A stretch of DNA of 64,000 nucleotides. Origin: Opitutaceae bacterium. Its GTDB lineage: Bacteria > Verrucomicrobiota > Verrucomicrobiia > Opitutales > Opitutaceae. The notes below the pieces were generated by a model that saw nothing but the letters and a program-made list of their open reading frames with translations, made no database searches and was not told where the DNA came from. Of this stretch, positions 38,858-47,699 are shown piece by piece. Positions within the stretch are counted from its first letter, which is position 1, and the number at the start of each line of letters is the position of its first letter. Both the position numbers and the translations under genes were made by a program. The stretch covers positions 248,001 through 312,000 of the forward strand of contig JAIXWY010000011.1 of the NCBI GenBank assembly GCA_027490995.1, given 5' to 3'.

Positions 38858-39874
38858 CTACTTGAAGCGCACTCTGGGATCGACCAAGGCCACCAACACA
38901 TCCGAGAGGATGTTGCCGAGCAGCAGCAGCAGCGACGAAATCAGCAGCACGCCCATCACCGTCGGATAATCGCGATCGACCACGGACGTGTAGCCGAGCA
39001 ACCCCATGCCGTTGATATCAAAGATGAATTCGATCAGGAACGAACCGGAGACCAGCAGGGTGAAGTTGTGTCCGAAGTGCGTGGCGATGGGGATGAGCGA
39101 ATTCCGCAGCGCGTGACGGACAACCGCGGTGCGGAACGATACCCCCTTGGCCACGGCCGTGCGAACGAAGTCGGCGGCAAGGTTATCCATGAGGTGGTTC
39201 TTCATCAGCAGCGTCACCAAGGCAAAACTCCCGACCGTATAGCAGAGCAGGGGAAGCGCCGCGTGGTGCGCGAAGTCGACCAACTTGCCACCGAGGGTGA
39301 GATCGGCGAAGTCGCGGCCGACGAATCCCCCCATCGGAAACCACCCGCGCCGCGCGGCTAAGTACACGACGAGGATCGCGCCCAGGGCGTAGCCCGGGAT
39401 GGCGTAGCCGGTGAACACGATCGCGGAGGTGATGTTGTCGAGGGCCGTGCGATGCTTGATCGCCTTGAGCACACCGAGCGGGATGCAGATCGTGTACACG
39501 AGCACCAGTGTGATCAGGCCGAACGTCAGGGATACCGGCAGCCGTTCGAGGATGATGTTGAGGACGGGTTCGTTGAACCGGTAGGACGTCCCCAGATCGC
39601 CGCGAAGGACCTTGCCGAGCCACGTGACGTAGGCCGTTAGCGGGGGCTGGTCGAAGCCGTAGTAGGCCTTGAGTTGCGCCAATTGTTCTTCGGAGATGGC
39701 CCCGCGACCGGCATCGGCCCCGCCGGCCATGGCATTCTCGGCCGTCTTGGCTTCCATGATCGCCCGCTCAATCGGCCCTCCGGGCACCACACGGGTGATC
39801 AGAAACACGATCAGCGTAATCCCCAGTAGTGTCGGGGGGATCAGGAGAAGGCGGCGTGCGAAATAGTCCCGCAT
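38858..39874 (-). CDS. yejB: YejB-like peptide ABC transporter permease
   Basis: 338 residues. First membrane helix RRLLLIPPTLLGITLIVFLIT, then a periplasmic loop with EEQLAQLKAYYGFDQPPL, GKVLRGDLGTSYRFNEPV, and a C-terminal permease domain with FVRTAVAKGVSFRTAVVRHA as EAA loop. This long-loop type fits YejB rather than OppB. First gene of the yejB-E-A plus two ATPases plus coaD run. A short intergenic region (39875-40019) separates it from the divergent hydrolase. Confidence 0.88.
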   Translation of the reverse strand: MRDYFARRLLLIPPTLLGITLIVFLITRVVPGGPIERAIMEAKTAENAMAGGADAGRGAISEEQLAQLKAYYGFDQPPLTAYVTWLGKVLRGDLGTSYRFNEPVLNIILERLPVSLTFGLITLVLVYTICIPLGVLKAIKHRTALDNITSAIVFTGYAIPGYALGAILVVYLAARRGWFPMGGFVGRDFADLTLGGKLVDFAHHAALPLLCYTVGSFALVTLLMKNHLMDNLAADFVRTAVAKGVSFRTAVVRHALRNSLIPIATHFGHNFTLLVSGSFLIEFIFDINGMGLLGYTSVVDRDYPTVMGVLLISSLLLLLGNILSDVLVALVDPRVRFK

Positions 39875-40019
39875 ACGGGGTAGGTAACGAAGCGAGGGCT
39901 AAAGCGGCACCAAGAATGCCCAGTCGGCAAGAAGATGTCGCGTGAATGTACCCAGCGCCATCTATTTGCTACAAAAAGTCGCTCTTGGTGTCATCGGATC
40001 TTCGGTCATGGTGTCCTCC

Positions 40020-40937
40020 ATGAAAGCATGGTGTCCCCTTGTGATCAGCCTACTCGCGATCTGGAGTCCCATCGGCCTGACTGCGGCGGCGAGCACGGCC
40101 GGCGGGGCCGCGGTGCCCGCGACGATTCCGCTCTGGCCCGGGATGGTGCCGGGTGCATTGGGCGACGGTGAGGATGATCGCCCGACGCTGACCCCGTACC
40201 TGCCTGATCCCGCGCGCCGGACGGGTGCGACGTTGCTGATCCTGCCCGGCGGTGCGTACATGGGCCTGGCCGAGCACGAGGGCCGGGGTTACGCGGAGCG
40301 TTTTGCGGCCGACGGCATCACCTGCTACGTCTTGAAGTACCGCCTCGGTTCGAAGGGCTACCGCCACCCCATCATGCTGCAGGACGCCGCGCGCGCGCTC
40401 CGGACGGTGCGGGCGTGGGCTCAGCGAGACGGCTTGGATCCGGCGCGAGTGGGAGTGATTGGTTCATCAGCCGGCGGGCATCTCGCGTCGACGCTCGCGA
40501 CGCAGTTCGACCTAGGAAAGGCGGACGCCACGGATCCCATCGAAAGGCTGAGTTCGCGTCCGGATGTGGTGATCCTGTGCTATCCGGTAGTCACGCTCAA
40601 GGACCCTCATGCGCACGCGGGCTCGCGTCGTGCGTTGCTGGGCGAGAAGCCATCGGCCGAGCTCGTCGCCGCACTTTCAAGCGAGACTCGAGTGACGGCC
40701 GAAACGCCACCCACCTTCCTTTGGCACACGGTGGAGGATCGATCGGTCCCGGTGGAGAACAGCCTGCTCTTCGCGGAGGCGCTTCGCCGAGCAGGCGTAC
40801 CGTTTGCCCTCCATGTGTTTGAGCGTGGGGCGCATGGCTTGGGCATGGGGCGTCCGGGCCGACCGGCGCCCCCTTGGTACGAACCGTGCTTGTTTTGGCT
40901 TCGCGAGCACCAGTTCCTTCCCGCTCCTCAGGGCTGA
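40020..40937 (+). CDS. Exported alpha/beta-hydrolase (BD-FAE/acetylesterase-like)
   Basis: 305 residues from the ATG at 40020, giving a signal peptide (WCPLVISLLAIWSPIG); the open frame to 39942 is less likely. Nucleophile GSSAGGH (Ser150), Asp240 in HTVEDRSVP, His272 in GAHGLG, and the oxyanion LPGGAY near residue 80. This fits esterases that deacetylate xylan or feruloyl-arabinose sugars (BD-FAE, esterase/lipase family). Probably degrades plant polysaccharide side groups, in line with the rhamnosidase. Single gene between divergent operons. TCCTCC leader, no Shine-Dalgarno. Confidence 0.82.
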   Translation: MKAWCPLVISLLAIWSPIGLTAAASTAGGAAVPATIPLWPGMVPGALGDGEDDRPTLTPYLPDPARRTGATLLILPGGAYMGLAEHEGRGYAERFAADGITCYVLKYRLGSKGYRHPIMLQDAARALRTVRAWAQRDGLDPARVGVIGSSAGGHLASTLATQFDLGKADATDPIERLSSRPDVVILCYPVVTLKDPHAHAGSRRALLGEKPSAELVAALSSETRVTAETPPTFLWHTVEDRSVPVENSLLFAEALRRAGVPFALHVFERGAHGLGMGRPGRPAPPWYEPCLFWLREHQFLPAPQG

Positions 40938-40973
40938 CCGAAAGGTGAACCAGGCCTAGAGCCGCGTTCCCTT

Positions 40974-41003
40974 TTGCGTTTACTTCGAAAAACGCTCTAA
41001 TCT
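40974..41003 (+). promoter_or_regulatory. Possible sigma-70 promoter for the lipid operon
   Basis: TTGCGT at 40974-40979 and TAATCT at 40998-41003 are separated by 18 bp; an overlapping TCTAAT at 40996-41001 would give 16 bp. The surrounding 40960-41015 stretch is AT-richer than its neighbours, and it lies 13 nt before the ATG of the ACP-dehydratase gene. The fit is moderate and no transcript evidence is available. Confidence 0.35.
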
Positions 41004-41016
41004 ACACATACCCATC

Positions 41017-42006
41017 ATGTCCGACGCTGTTCCGAGTAACGAACCCACGCCCACCCGGTCGGAAGTGCCCGCCAAGGCCTTCTCCCCGGAAGACGAGACG
41101 GCGATGCGGGAGTCGCTGAAGCGTTGCTCGGCCGCCACGGTGGAAGCCGCCGTCCAGTTTCGCCGGACACGCGATCCGGGACTTTTGCCGACGATCGTTC
41201 TTGGTGTGATTGAGCGATTCGTGGAGTCGGAGCTTCGCCCCAAACTGCGCGAGGGTGACGATGATCTGCGCCTGGTCGAGGACCTCGGAGTCGACTCGCT
41301 CACGATGATGGAAATTGTGATGCTCGTCGAAGAGGTCCTGCAGATGCAGACGAATAACGACGAGCTGCGTAACCTCCGCACCGTGGGAGATGTGAAGACG
41401 TTCATCGACTGCAAGGTGCGTGGTCTGCCGTTGCCAAAGCCGACACGATTTCTGCCGGTGGAGCAGGTGGCGGCGATCATGCCGATCCAGCCGCCTTTTC
41501 TGTTCATTAACGAGGCGCAGATCGGCTCGGCGGGCGCGCAGGGTAAGTACAAGATCACCGGCCAGGAGTTCTTCCTGCAGGGCCATTTCAAAGACAACCC
41601 GGTCTTGCCCGCGTCGATCATGCTGGAGGCATTGGGTCAGCTTGCGGTGCTCTTCCTGCTCGAGGGTTCGCAGGCCGAACCCGGAAAGCGGGTCGATTCC
41701 AGTCGGATCTTGTTCACGAGTTGCGAGGGCGTGCGCTGCCACCGCATCTGTCGCCCGGGCGATACACTTTCCTTGAGCGTGCGGCCGCGTCGCGTGAAGA
41801 TGCCGCTGGCGACCTTTGAGGGCTCTATTCGGGTTGGACAGGAAAAGGCCGCCGTGGCGGAAGAGATCACGCTCACGTTTGCATACGTGGATGAGACCGT
41901 CGGCGAAGTCGGGCAGCGTGAGGATGTCGCGGGCTTAGCGGCCCGTCCTCGGGACGTGGCCGGCGGTCAACCACCGCTCGCTGCCGCCTCTGTCGCCGCG
42001 TCCTGA
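41017..42006 (+). CDS. Fused acyl carrier protein / FabZ-like dehydratase
   Basis: 329 residues. An unassigned helical lead (1-60) is followed by an ACP domain whose phosphopantetheine site is LGVDSLTMM (Ser94), then a hot-dog dehydratase with FabZ pattern MPIQPPFLFI, GHFKDNPVLPASIMLEALGQ. The catalytic pair is His190 and Glu204, 14 residues apart as in FabZ. A disordered Ala/Pro tail ends the protein. It would carry and dehydrate a growing acyl chain on its own carrier. First gene of an operon with a ketosynthase and an SDR, so probably a private fatty-acid module. Confidence 0.85.
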   Translation: MSDAVPSNEPTPTRSEVPAKAFSPEDETAMRESLKRCSAATVEAAVQFRRTRDPGLLPTIVLGVIERFVESELRPKLREGDDDLRLVEDLGVDSLTMMEIVMLVEEVLQMQTNNDELRNLRTVGDVKTFIDCKVRGLPLPKPTRFLPVEQVAAIMPIQPPFLFINEAQIGSAGAQGKYKITGQEFFLQGHFKDNPVLPASIMLEALGQLAVLFLLEGSQAEPGKRVDSSRILFTSCEGVRCHRICRPGDTLSLSVRPRRVKMPLATFEGSIRVGQEKAAVAEEITLTFAYVDETVGEVGQREDVAGLAARPRDVAGGQPPLAAASVAAS

Positions 42007-42111
42007 CGCGGCGGAGCGGTTGGGATCGTTCCCGCGTTGACCCCCGTTTCGGGGATGGCAACCTTTCCGATGACCCGCGCGGGTGCGCAGCGCTACGACC
42101 GGGCTCACACC

Positions 42112-43371
42112 ATGCCACGGATTTTCGTCACGGGAGTCGGCTTCATCACCAGCATCGGCAACGACCGGGGTACGGTCTTGCAGAGTTTGCGTGAGCTGCG
42201 CCACGGCATGCTTCGCTATCCGCCCTTCGATAAACCGGAGGTGCCCGTGAAGGTTGCGGCTCCGGTGCGAGGGTTTGCGGTGGATTCGTCCGATCCCGAG
42301 GACTGGACGTATCCGGCCGACTATCGACTGAAGCGCGAAGTGTTGCGGAGCCTCTGCCCGAACGCGCTCTATGCGTACTGTGCGATGCAGCAGGCGATCC
42401 GTGATGCCCGTTTGGAGGAGGGAGAGGTGTCCAACGAGGAGACGGGCCTCTATGCCGCGTCTGGTGGATCCCCGGCGATTCTTGGACGGTTGCTCAACCA
42501 GATGAGTCAGCAGGGCGTGATGCGCTGTCCGCCGCTGGGGATCGTGGCCTCGATCGCTGGCACGGTGCAGTTCAATCTGGTGGCGCACTTTAAGATCAAG
42601 GGAGCGTCGTGCGGGTTTTCGTCAGCGTGCGCGTCCTCGTCCCACGCCCTCGGATTCGCGTTTGATGACCTCAAGCTTGGCCGACAGAAGCGGATGTTTG
42701 TGGTCGGAGCGGAGGACGGTAACGTCGAAACGATTTTGCCCTTCGCTGGTATGCGAGCCCTCTCGCTCAATCCCGATCCCGAAACCGCTTCGCGGCCTTT
42801 CGATGTCGCACGGGATGGCTTCGTGGGTACGGGCGGAGCGACGGTCCTCGTGCTTGAGACGGAGGATGAAGTCGCGCGGCGCGGGGTGACTCCGTATTGC
42901 GAGGTTGCAGGATGGGGTCAGGCCTCCGACGGACACAACGTAGCGATCTCGCATCCGGAAGGGCATGGCCTGCGCCTTGCGATGCAGCGTTCGTTGCAGT
43001 CGGCGGGAGTGTCCGTGGGAGACGTGGACTACGTGAATGCGCATGCCACCTCGACGCCGATCGGAGACGTGTCTGAGGTGAAAGCGCTGCGCGCCGTTTT
43101 TGGGGGAGACGTCAGCCGGGTGGCCGTGAGTTCGACGAAGGCCTTGACGGGACACGGCCTTTCCCTAGCGGGCGCGATGGAGTCGGGCTTCTGTGCGTTG
43201 GCGCTGCGAGAGGGGTTCACTCCCGGCTCGGCTCACATCTCCCAGCTCGATCCCGCGTGCTCGGGTATGAATATCCCGAGGGAGACGCAGTCGATCGCGC
43301 CGCGGGTGGTGCTTAACAACAGTAGCGGCTTTGGTGGTGCCAACGTCTGCCTCGTCTTTCGCCGTGCGTAA
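42112..43371 (+). CDS. Beta-ketoacyl-ACP synthase (KAS I/II family)
   Basis: 419 residues from the ATG at 42112, which sits on the conserved RIFVTGVGFITSIGN start; frames to 42037 are extension. Catalytic triad Cys173 in SACASSSHA, His311 in HATSTPIGD and His348 in TKALTGHGLS. Condenses an acyl chain with malonyl-ACP. It follows the ACP-dehydratase by 105 bp, and the SDR reads from its end, so the three form a chain-elongation set. The GHGLS variant (usual GH-LGA) and the early PPFDKPEVP segment suggest a specialised branch rather than housekeeping FabF. Confidence 0.9.
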   Translation: MPRIFVTGVGFITSIGNDRGTVLQSLRELRHGMLRYPPFDKPEVPVKVAAPVRGFAVDSSDPEDWTYPADYRLKREVLRSLCPNALYAYCAMQQAIRDARLEEGEVSNEETGLYAASGGSPAILGRLLNQMSQQGVMRCPPLGIVASIAGTVQFNLVAHFKIKGASCGFSSACASSSHALGFAFDDLKLGRQKRMFVVGAEDGNVETILPFAGMRALSLNPDPETASRPFDVARDGFVGTGGATVLVLETEDEVARRGVTPYCEVAGWGQASDGHNVAISHPEGHGLRLAMQRSLQSAGVSVGDVDYVNAHATSTPIGDVSEVKALRAVFGGDVSRVAVSSTKALTGHGLSLAGAMESGFCALALREGFTPGSAHISQLDPACSGMNIPRETQSIAPRVVLNNSSGFGGANVCLVFRRA

Positions 43372-44221
43372 CGGCGAGTTAGTCGCTGCCGATGACCGGG
43401 GGGCACGCCGCCGCACCGCGTGGGTTTCGGGTGCGAGCGGGGGGCTCGGTAGGGCCTTTGTTTCGATGCTGCGCGCGGAGGGATTTGAGGTCTGGGGAAC
43501 CGCGAGAGATCTCAGTCGGCTCGAGACCGGGGTGGAGGATCGGCGGTTTCACGCGGTCCGACTCGATCTCGCTGACCCGGCGGGGGCGGAAACGGCGTTC
43601 GCCGAGGCGCAACGCGCGGCGGGGGGAGCGTTTGACGTCTGCATCCAAAATGCCGGCGCCGGCGAGTTTGTTGGCTTCGCGGATGCCGACCCGGCAGCGT
43701 GGGAGCGGCACGTAGGCATGCTACTGCTCACCACCGCGCGGTTAAGCCGACTGGCGCTGCACGGATTTCAAACGCGGCGGCCCGCGCGCGGCACCTTGGT
43801 CCACGTATCATCGCTTGCAGTAGAGTTCCCGCTGCCACTGATGAGCAGTTACAATGTGGGTAAGGCCGGATTGTCGGCGCTCAGTGAAAGTTTGATGTTT
43901 GAATGCCAGGAAACCGGTGTCACGGTCATCGACTTTCGTCCGGGAGATTACCGAACCGCGTTCAACCAAACCATGCACGTCTCCGCGACTCTCGATCACG
44001 ATTGGCAGCGTCGGCTTTGGCAGGTGTTGGAGCACAATCTCGAGAATTCTCCCGAGCCCGAACGCGCCGCTCGGGATCTGCGCGCAGCGCTGCAGCGTGG
44101 ACGCTCGGGCGTGGTTCGCAGTGGCGCTTTCTTCCAGGCGCGGCTTGCGCCACTCCTGGCGCGCCTAGTCCCTCAGGGACTGCGTCGGGCGTCGCTGGCG
44201 TGGTATTTCGGGGCCCGTTGA
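43364..44221 (+). CDS. Short-chain dehydrogenase/reductase
   Basis: 285 residues using the GTG at 43364 that overlaps the ketosynthase stop; an ATG at 43331 in the same frame lies inside the ketosynthase. Rossmann motif VSGASGGLG, NAG in IQNAGAGEF, Ser in HVSSLAV and YNVGK as YxxxK. The ending DFRPGDYRTAFN is not that of FabG, so a keto- or 3-keto-lipid reductase is possible. Its neighbours suggest it reduces a beta-ketoacyl chain or a keto-sphingoid-like product, but this is inference. Confidence 0.8.
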   Translation: MRNGELVAADDRGARRRTAWVSGASGGLGRAFVSMLRAEGFEVWGTARDLSRLETGVEDRRFHAVRLDLADPAGAETAFAEAQRAAGGAFDVCIQNAGAGEFVGFADADPAAWERHVGMLLLTTARLSRLALHGFQTRRPARGTLVHVSSLAVEFPLPLMSSYNVGKAGLSALSESLMFECQETGVTVIDFRPGDYRTAFNQTMHVSATLDHDWQRRLWQVLEHNLENSPEPERAARDLRAALQRGRSGVVRSGAFFQARLAPLLARLVPQGLRRASLAWYFGAR

Positions 44222-44224
44222 CCG

Positions 44225-45454
44225 GTGGAGCAGGTTCGCATCCTCGTCCTTACTTCGAGCACGGGCGGCGGTCATGACGCTCGGGCCGAGGCCTTCGCTG
44301 ATTGGTGCTTCCAGCTCTACCAATACGGGGTAGATGTCCGAATCGAGCAGATGCTCGAGCGCTCGTCCGTCGTCAACCGCGGCGGCGTCCATCTGTACAA
44401 TTGGATCCAGCGGCGGATGCCATTCCTGCACGGAGCCTACTATGCGATCATCGAACTCCTCTCGTTGCTCAATCGGCGGACGGTCGCACTGGGGCGGGGG
44501 TACTACACCGAAGTACTGCGCGACTATCGCCCGCATCTCGTCCTGAGCGTTCACGACTGCCTGAACCGCGGATACTTCCAGCTCGCCCGCCAGGTGCTCG
44601 CCCCTCAGTGCGTCCGGTGCGTCACGTACTGCGGCGAGTTCTCGGGTGGATGGGGATATTCGGTGAACTGGATCGAGCCCTCGGTCGATTTGTACTTTTC
44701 CCGGACGCCCACGGCGCGTGATTTTGCGGTGCGCCGCGGAATCCCGGCCGAGCGCTGCCGCGTGCGCGGCCATCTGATGCTGCCGCGCGCGCACCGCGAT
44801 GTTTTCGATGACGACGGCGTCGCCCGCTTCCGCGAGTCCGAGCTCGGCCTGCGGCCAGATCGCTTCACCGTGTTTCTCGCGACGGGAGGGAATGGAGCGA
44901 ACAATCATTTTGAACTCCTCCCGGCTCTGCTACGATTTGCGGACCACGTACAAGCGATCGTGATCTGCGGACGCGACAAGGATACCCACCATGCGTTGGT
45001 GCACTGGCGCGCGCAGCATCCCGCGTTGCGTATGTACATCGAGGGGTATTCGGAGCAGGTTCACCGACTGATGCAGGCGAGCGATGTCATCGTGACGCGT
45101 GGCGGCACCACGACCTGCGCGAAGGCCCTGCACTTTCGCTGCCCGATCATCTTTAATGCCTTCGGCGGCATCATGCCGCAGGAGCGACTGACTTGGAAAT
45201 TCTTCCGCAACGGCGCGGGTTCGGAGAAGATCGAATCGGCGGCGGATTTCGAACACATCTTGGCGGGGTGGATGCAGGACCGTCGGCGCTTCGACGTGTA
45301 TCGGCGCGCCTTTCTCGGGCTTCGTTACGAGGAGGATCCGACGCTGCTGATCGACGAGATCGTGGGCCTTGCGGCTGAAGCGGCAGGGGTGAAGCTGGAG
45401 CGCCAGCCGTTCGTTGCTGTCGAGCCGCAGGTGAGGGAGGAGCGGAAGCCGTGA
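44225..45454 (+). CDS. MGDG-synthase/diacylglycerol glucosyltransferase-like glycosyltransferase
   Basis: 409 residues, GTG start 3 bp after the SDR stop. N-terminal MGDG-synthase pattern TSSTGGGHDARAEA (about 10-23), and C-terminal GT28-type donor site GYSEQVHRLMQASDVIVTRGG, TTTCAKAL. Such enzymes glycosylate diacylglycerol or other membrane lipids at the cytoplasmic face. In this operon it would glycosylate the lipid made by the ACP-dehydratase/ketosynthase/SDR set. It overlaps the following GT4 by 4 bp. Confidence 0.83.
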   Translation: MEQVRILVLTSSTGGGHDARAEAFADWCFQLYQYGVDVRIEQMLERSSVVNRGGVHLYNWIQRRMPFLHGAYYAIIELLSLLNRRTVALGRGYYTEVLRDYRPHLVLSVHDCLNRGYFQLARQVLAPQCVRCVTYCGEFSGGWGYSVNWIEPSVDLYFSRTPTARDFAVRRGIPAERCRVRGHLMLPRAHRDVFDDDGVARFRESELGLRPDRFTVFLATGGNGANNHFELLPALLRFADHVQAIVICGRDKDTHHALVHWRAQHPALRMYIEGYSEQVHRLMQASDVIVTRGGTTTCAKALHFRCPIIFNAFGGIMPQERLTWKFFRNGAGSEKIESAADFEHILAGWMQDRRRFDVYRRAFLGLRYEEDPTLLIDEIVGLAAEAAGVKLERQPFVAVEPQVREERKP

Positions 45455-46677
45455 GACCGGAGGTACGGACCGTCGCGTACCTCTTCACGACGTTTCCGAA
45501 AACGTCGGAGACTTTCCTGCAGCGCGAAGTGCGCGCCGTGCGGAGGCAGGGCGTGCAGGTGCGCTTGTTTTCATTCTGGGGGGGCGGTGGCTCGTTTGAC
45601 GGGGTGCCCGTTGCCTCGTTTAACAAGTGGCGACTGGCGACCCTGTTGTGGATCATCCCCTGGGCGGCGTTGCGCTATCCGCGCGTGTTCTGGACGCTCG
45701 TGCGGGGAGTGCTCACACGGCGTCCGGGCTCGCTGCTCTCCCTGCTGGAGAACCTGCTGGGCGCGGGTTTTGCTGGCGTGCACTACGCGGAGTTTCGCCG
45801 CGCGGGTTACGGATGGCTTCATGCGGTGTGGGGTGGAGCGCCGGCGACCGCGGCGTGGATTCTGCATCGACTGAACGGGCACCCCTACAGCGTGGGAGTT
45901 CACGCTTATGATCTCTACGAGCATGGAGGCGACCCCTGGCTGGCGGAGAAGGTAGCCGCGGCGCAATGTGTGCACACCTCGACTGAGATGGCGGCCGCGA
46001 CCCTGCGCGAGCGCGGCCTCGGCACGGGCAAGGTGCACGTGATTCGCCGCGGGCTGGATCGCCTTCCGGCGTGTCGCGCGCTGCGCACGCCGCGAAGGCC
46101 CCTCCGCATCGTCTGCGTGGCGCGTCTCGTCGAGAAGAAAGGGCTGCCCGCCCAGATGGCTCTTTACCGTCTGCTACGCGAACACGGATTTCCTTTCGAG
46201 GCTCGTATCCTCGGTGATGGTCCACTGCGGGACGGACTGCGCGAGCAGGTCGAGAGGTCCGCGTTGCAGCCTCAGGTTCGGCTTCTCGGTCAGGTGGCCC
46301 ATGAGGAGGTCTGGAGTGCGCTCGAGTGGGCGGACGTCCTGGTGCATACAGGCATCGTGGCGGCGAGCGGCGACCGGGACGGTTTGCCAAACGTGATCCC
46401 GGAAGCGATGAGCGCGGGGGTGGTGGTGATCACCACGCCGCAGCCAGGCCCCCTCGAGGCGATTGTCGACGGTAAGACGGGCTTGGTGGTCGCACTTTCC
46501 GACGTGGATGGCTGGGAGGCTGCCTTGCGCCAGATTGCGGACGACGATGAGCTCGCGGAGCGACTGCGAAGTGGCGCGCGGGTGTGGGTCGAGCAGCACT
46601 TCAGCGCGCAGCGCAATGCAGCGAGCTTGGTCGAACTGGTTCTGAAGCGGAAGGGAGGGGATCGTGATCTTTCTTGA
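45451..46677 (+). CDS. GT4 glycosyltransferase (colanic-acid WcaL-like)
   Basis: 408 residues, GTG start overlapping the previous stop (GTGA). Opening VAYLFTTFPKTSETFLQREV is characteristic of WcaL/AmsK-like GT4 enzymes. The donor-side region has RIVCVARLVEKKGL and the EX7E-like PNVIPEAMSAGVVVITT with a second Glu downstream in LEAIVDG. Retaining transfer of a sugar to a lipid- or polymer-bound acceptor. Its 3' end overlaps the next GT gene by 14 bp. Confidence 0.88.
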   Translation: MRPEVRTVAYLFTTFPKTSETFLQREVRAVRRQGVQVRLFSFWGGGGSFDGVPVASFNKWRLATLLWIIPWAALRYPRVFWTLVRGVLTRRPGSLLSLLENLLGAGFAGVHYAEFRRAGYGWLHAVWGGAPATAAWILHRLNGHPYSVGVHAYDLYEHGGDPWLAEKVAAAQCVHTSTEMAAATLRERGLGTGKVHVIRRGLDRLPACRALRTPRRPLRIVCVARLVEKKGLPAQMALYRLLREHGFPFEARILGDGPLRDGLREQVERSALQPQVRLLGQVAHEEVWSALEWADVLVHTGIVAASGDRDGLPNVIPEAMSAGVVVITTPQPGPLEAIVDGKTGLVVALSDVDGWEAALRQIADDDELAERLRSGARVWVEQHFSAQRNAASLVELVLKRKGGDRDLS

Positions 46678-47680
46678 TGTCACTCAGGCGGCGCGGTCGC
46701 GCCATCACTCCGGACTGAACCGCGTTTCGGCCAGCCTGCGGGCGCATGGCGGCACGGAGGTGACCCCGATCGTGTGGTCGCAGTGGTCGCGAACCGTTGC
46801 GCCCGGTGACCGCTTCCTCACGAGCGAGCTTTTCTCCAGCGAGGAGCGGCCGGGACTGGCGGAGTGGCTGCGGACCGGTTCAGTCCGCACCGCGGCCATT
46901 TTTCACGATGCTATTCCGCTGCGACATCCGTCCATCACCTGGGGCAAGAGCGTCGGACGTCACGCCGCCTATGTGAAGCTGCTGGCGGAGTTTGACGACG
47001 TGATGTGCGTATCCGCGGACAGCGCGCGGGACCTGCAGGGGCTATGGCGCTGGCAAGGCGTGGTGCCGCGCGCGCGGGTCCGCGTGTTGGGGTTGGGCGC
47101 GGACGGACTCGGCGGAGCCCGCCAAGGTCTTCCCGCTGCGCCAACTCCCCGCTCGGTGGTCGCAGTGGGCATCCTCGAACCGCGAAAAAACCAAGCCATG
47201 CTCTTGGATGCTGCCGAGATTCTGTGGCGGCGCGGCAGAGTCTTTCGCCTTATCCTGGTCGGTCGGGTCAATCCTCAATTTGGGGCCCCAATCGTCCAAC
47301 AGATCCAGCGCCTACGCCGCACGTTTCCCGGACTATTGGTGCACGAAACGCGGGCCGATGATGCTCGGCTCCGGGCTTTGCTCGCGGGCGCACGCTGCAC
47401 GGCGTTTGCCAGTCGAGCCGAAGGCTGCGGTCTTCCCGTGCTCGAATCACTGTGGGCGGCGCGGCCCTGCCTCTGCAGCGACCTGGAGTCGGTGCGGGAG
47501 AGCGCGGTGGGCGGCGGGTGTGACTTGCTGTCGGCACAGGATACGCACGCCTGGGAGCAGGCGCTGGAGCGCATGCTCTTTGACGATGCCCATTGGTGGG
47601 CGAAGACCCGCGAGGCGGTTGCGCGGCCGCTACCCCTTTGGAGCGAGACGGCTGCCGAGGTCTGGCGGGTGTGCCGATGA
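46664..47680 (+). CDS. GT4-like glycosyltransferase
   Basis: 338 residues, GTG start at 46664 inside the previous gene's end. C-terminal GT-B donor domain with VVAVGILEPRKNQAML, FRLILVGRVNP and the acidic motif FASRAEGCGLPVLESLW. The N-terminal part (FLDVTQAARSRHHSGLNRVS, AIFHDAIPLRHP, CVSADSARDL) matches the minus-strand gene at 48940-50142, so the two are paralogues. Last gene of the + strand lipid/glycan operon; convergent with the alpha-oxoamine synthase. Confidence 0.82.
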   Translation: MIFLDVTQAARSRHHSGLNRVSASLRAHGGTEVTPIVWSQWSRTVAPGDRFLTSELFSSEERPGLAEWLRTGSVRTAAIFHDAIPLRHPSITWGKSVGRHAAYVKLLAEFDDVMCVSADSARDLQGLWRWQGVVPRARVRVLGLGADGLGGARQGLPAAPTPRSVVAVGILEPRKNQAMLLDAAEILWRRGRVFRLILVGRVNPQFGAPIVQQIQRLRRTFPGLLVHETRADDARLRALLAGARCTAFASRAEGCGLPVLESLWAARPCLCSDLESVRESAVGGGCDLLSAQDTHAWEQALERMLFDDAHWWAKTREAVARPLPLWSETAAEVWRVCR

Positions 47681-47699
47681 CGTCCGGTGGACGGGTTGG

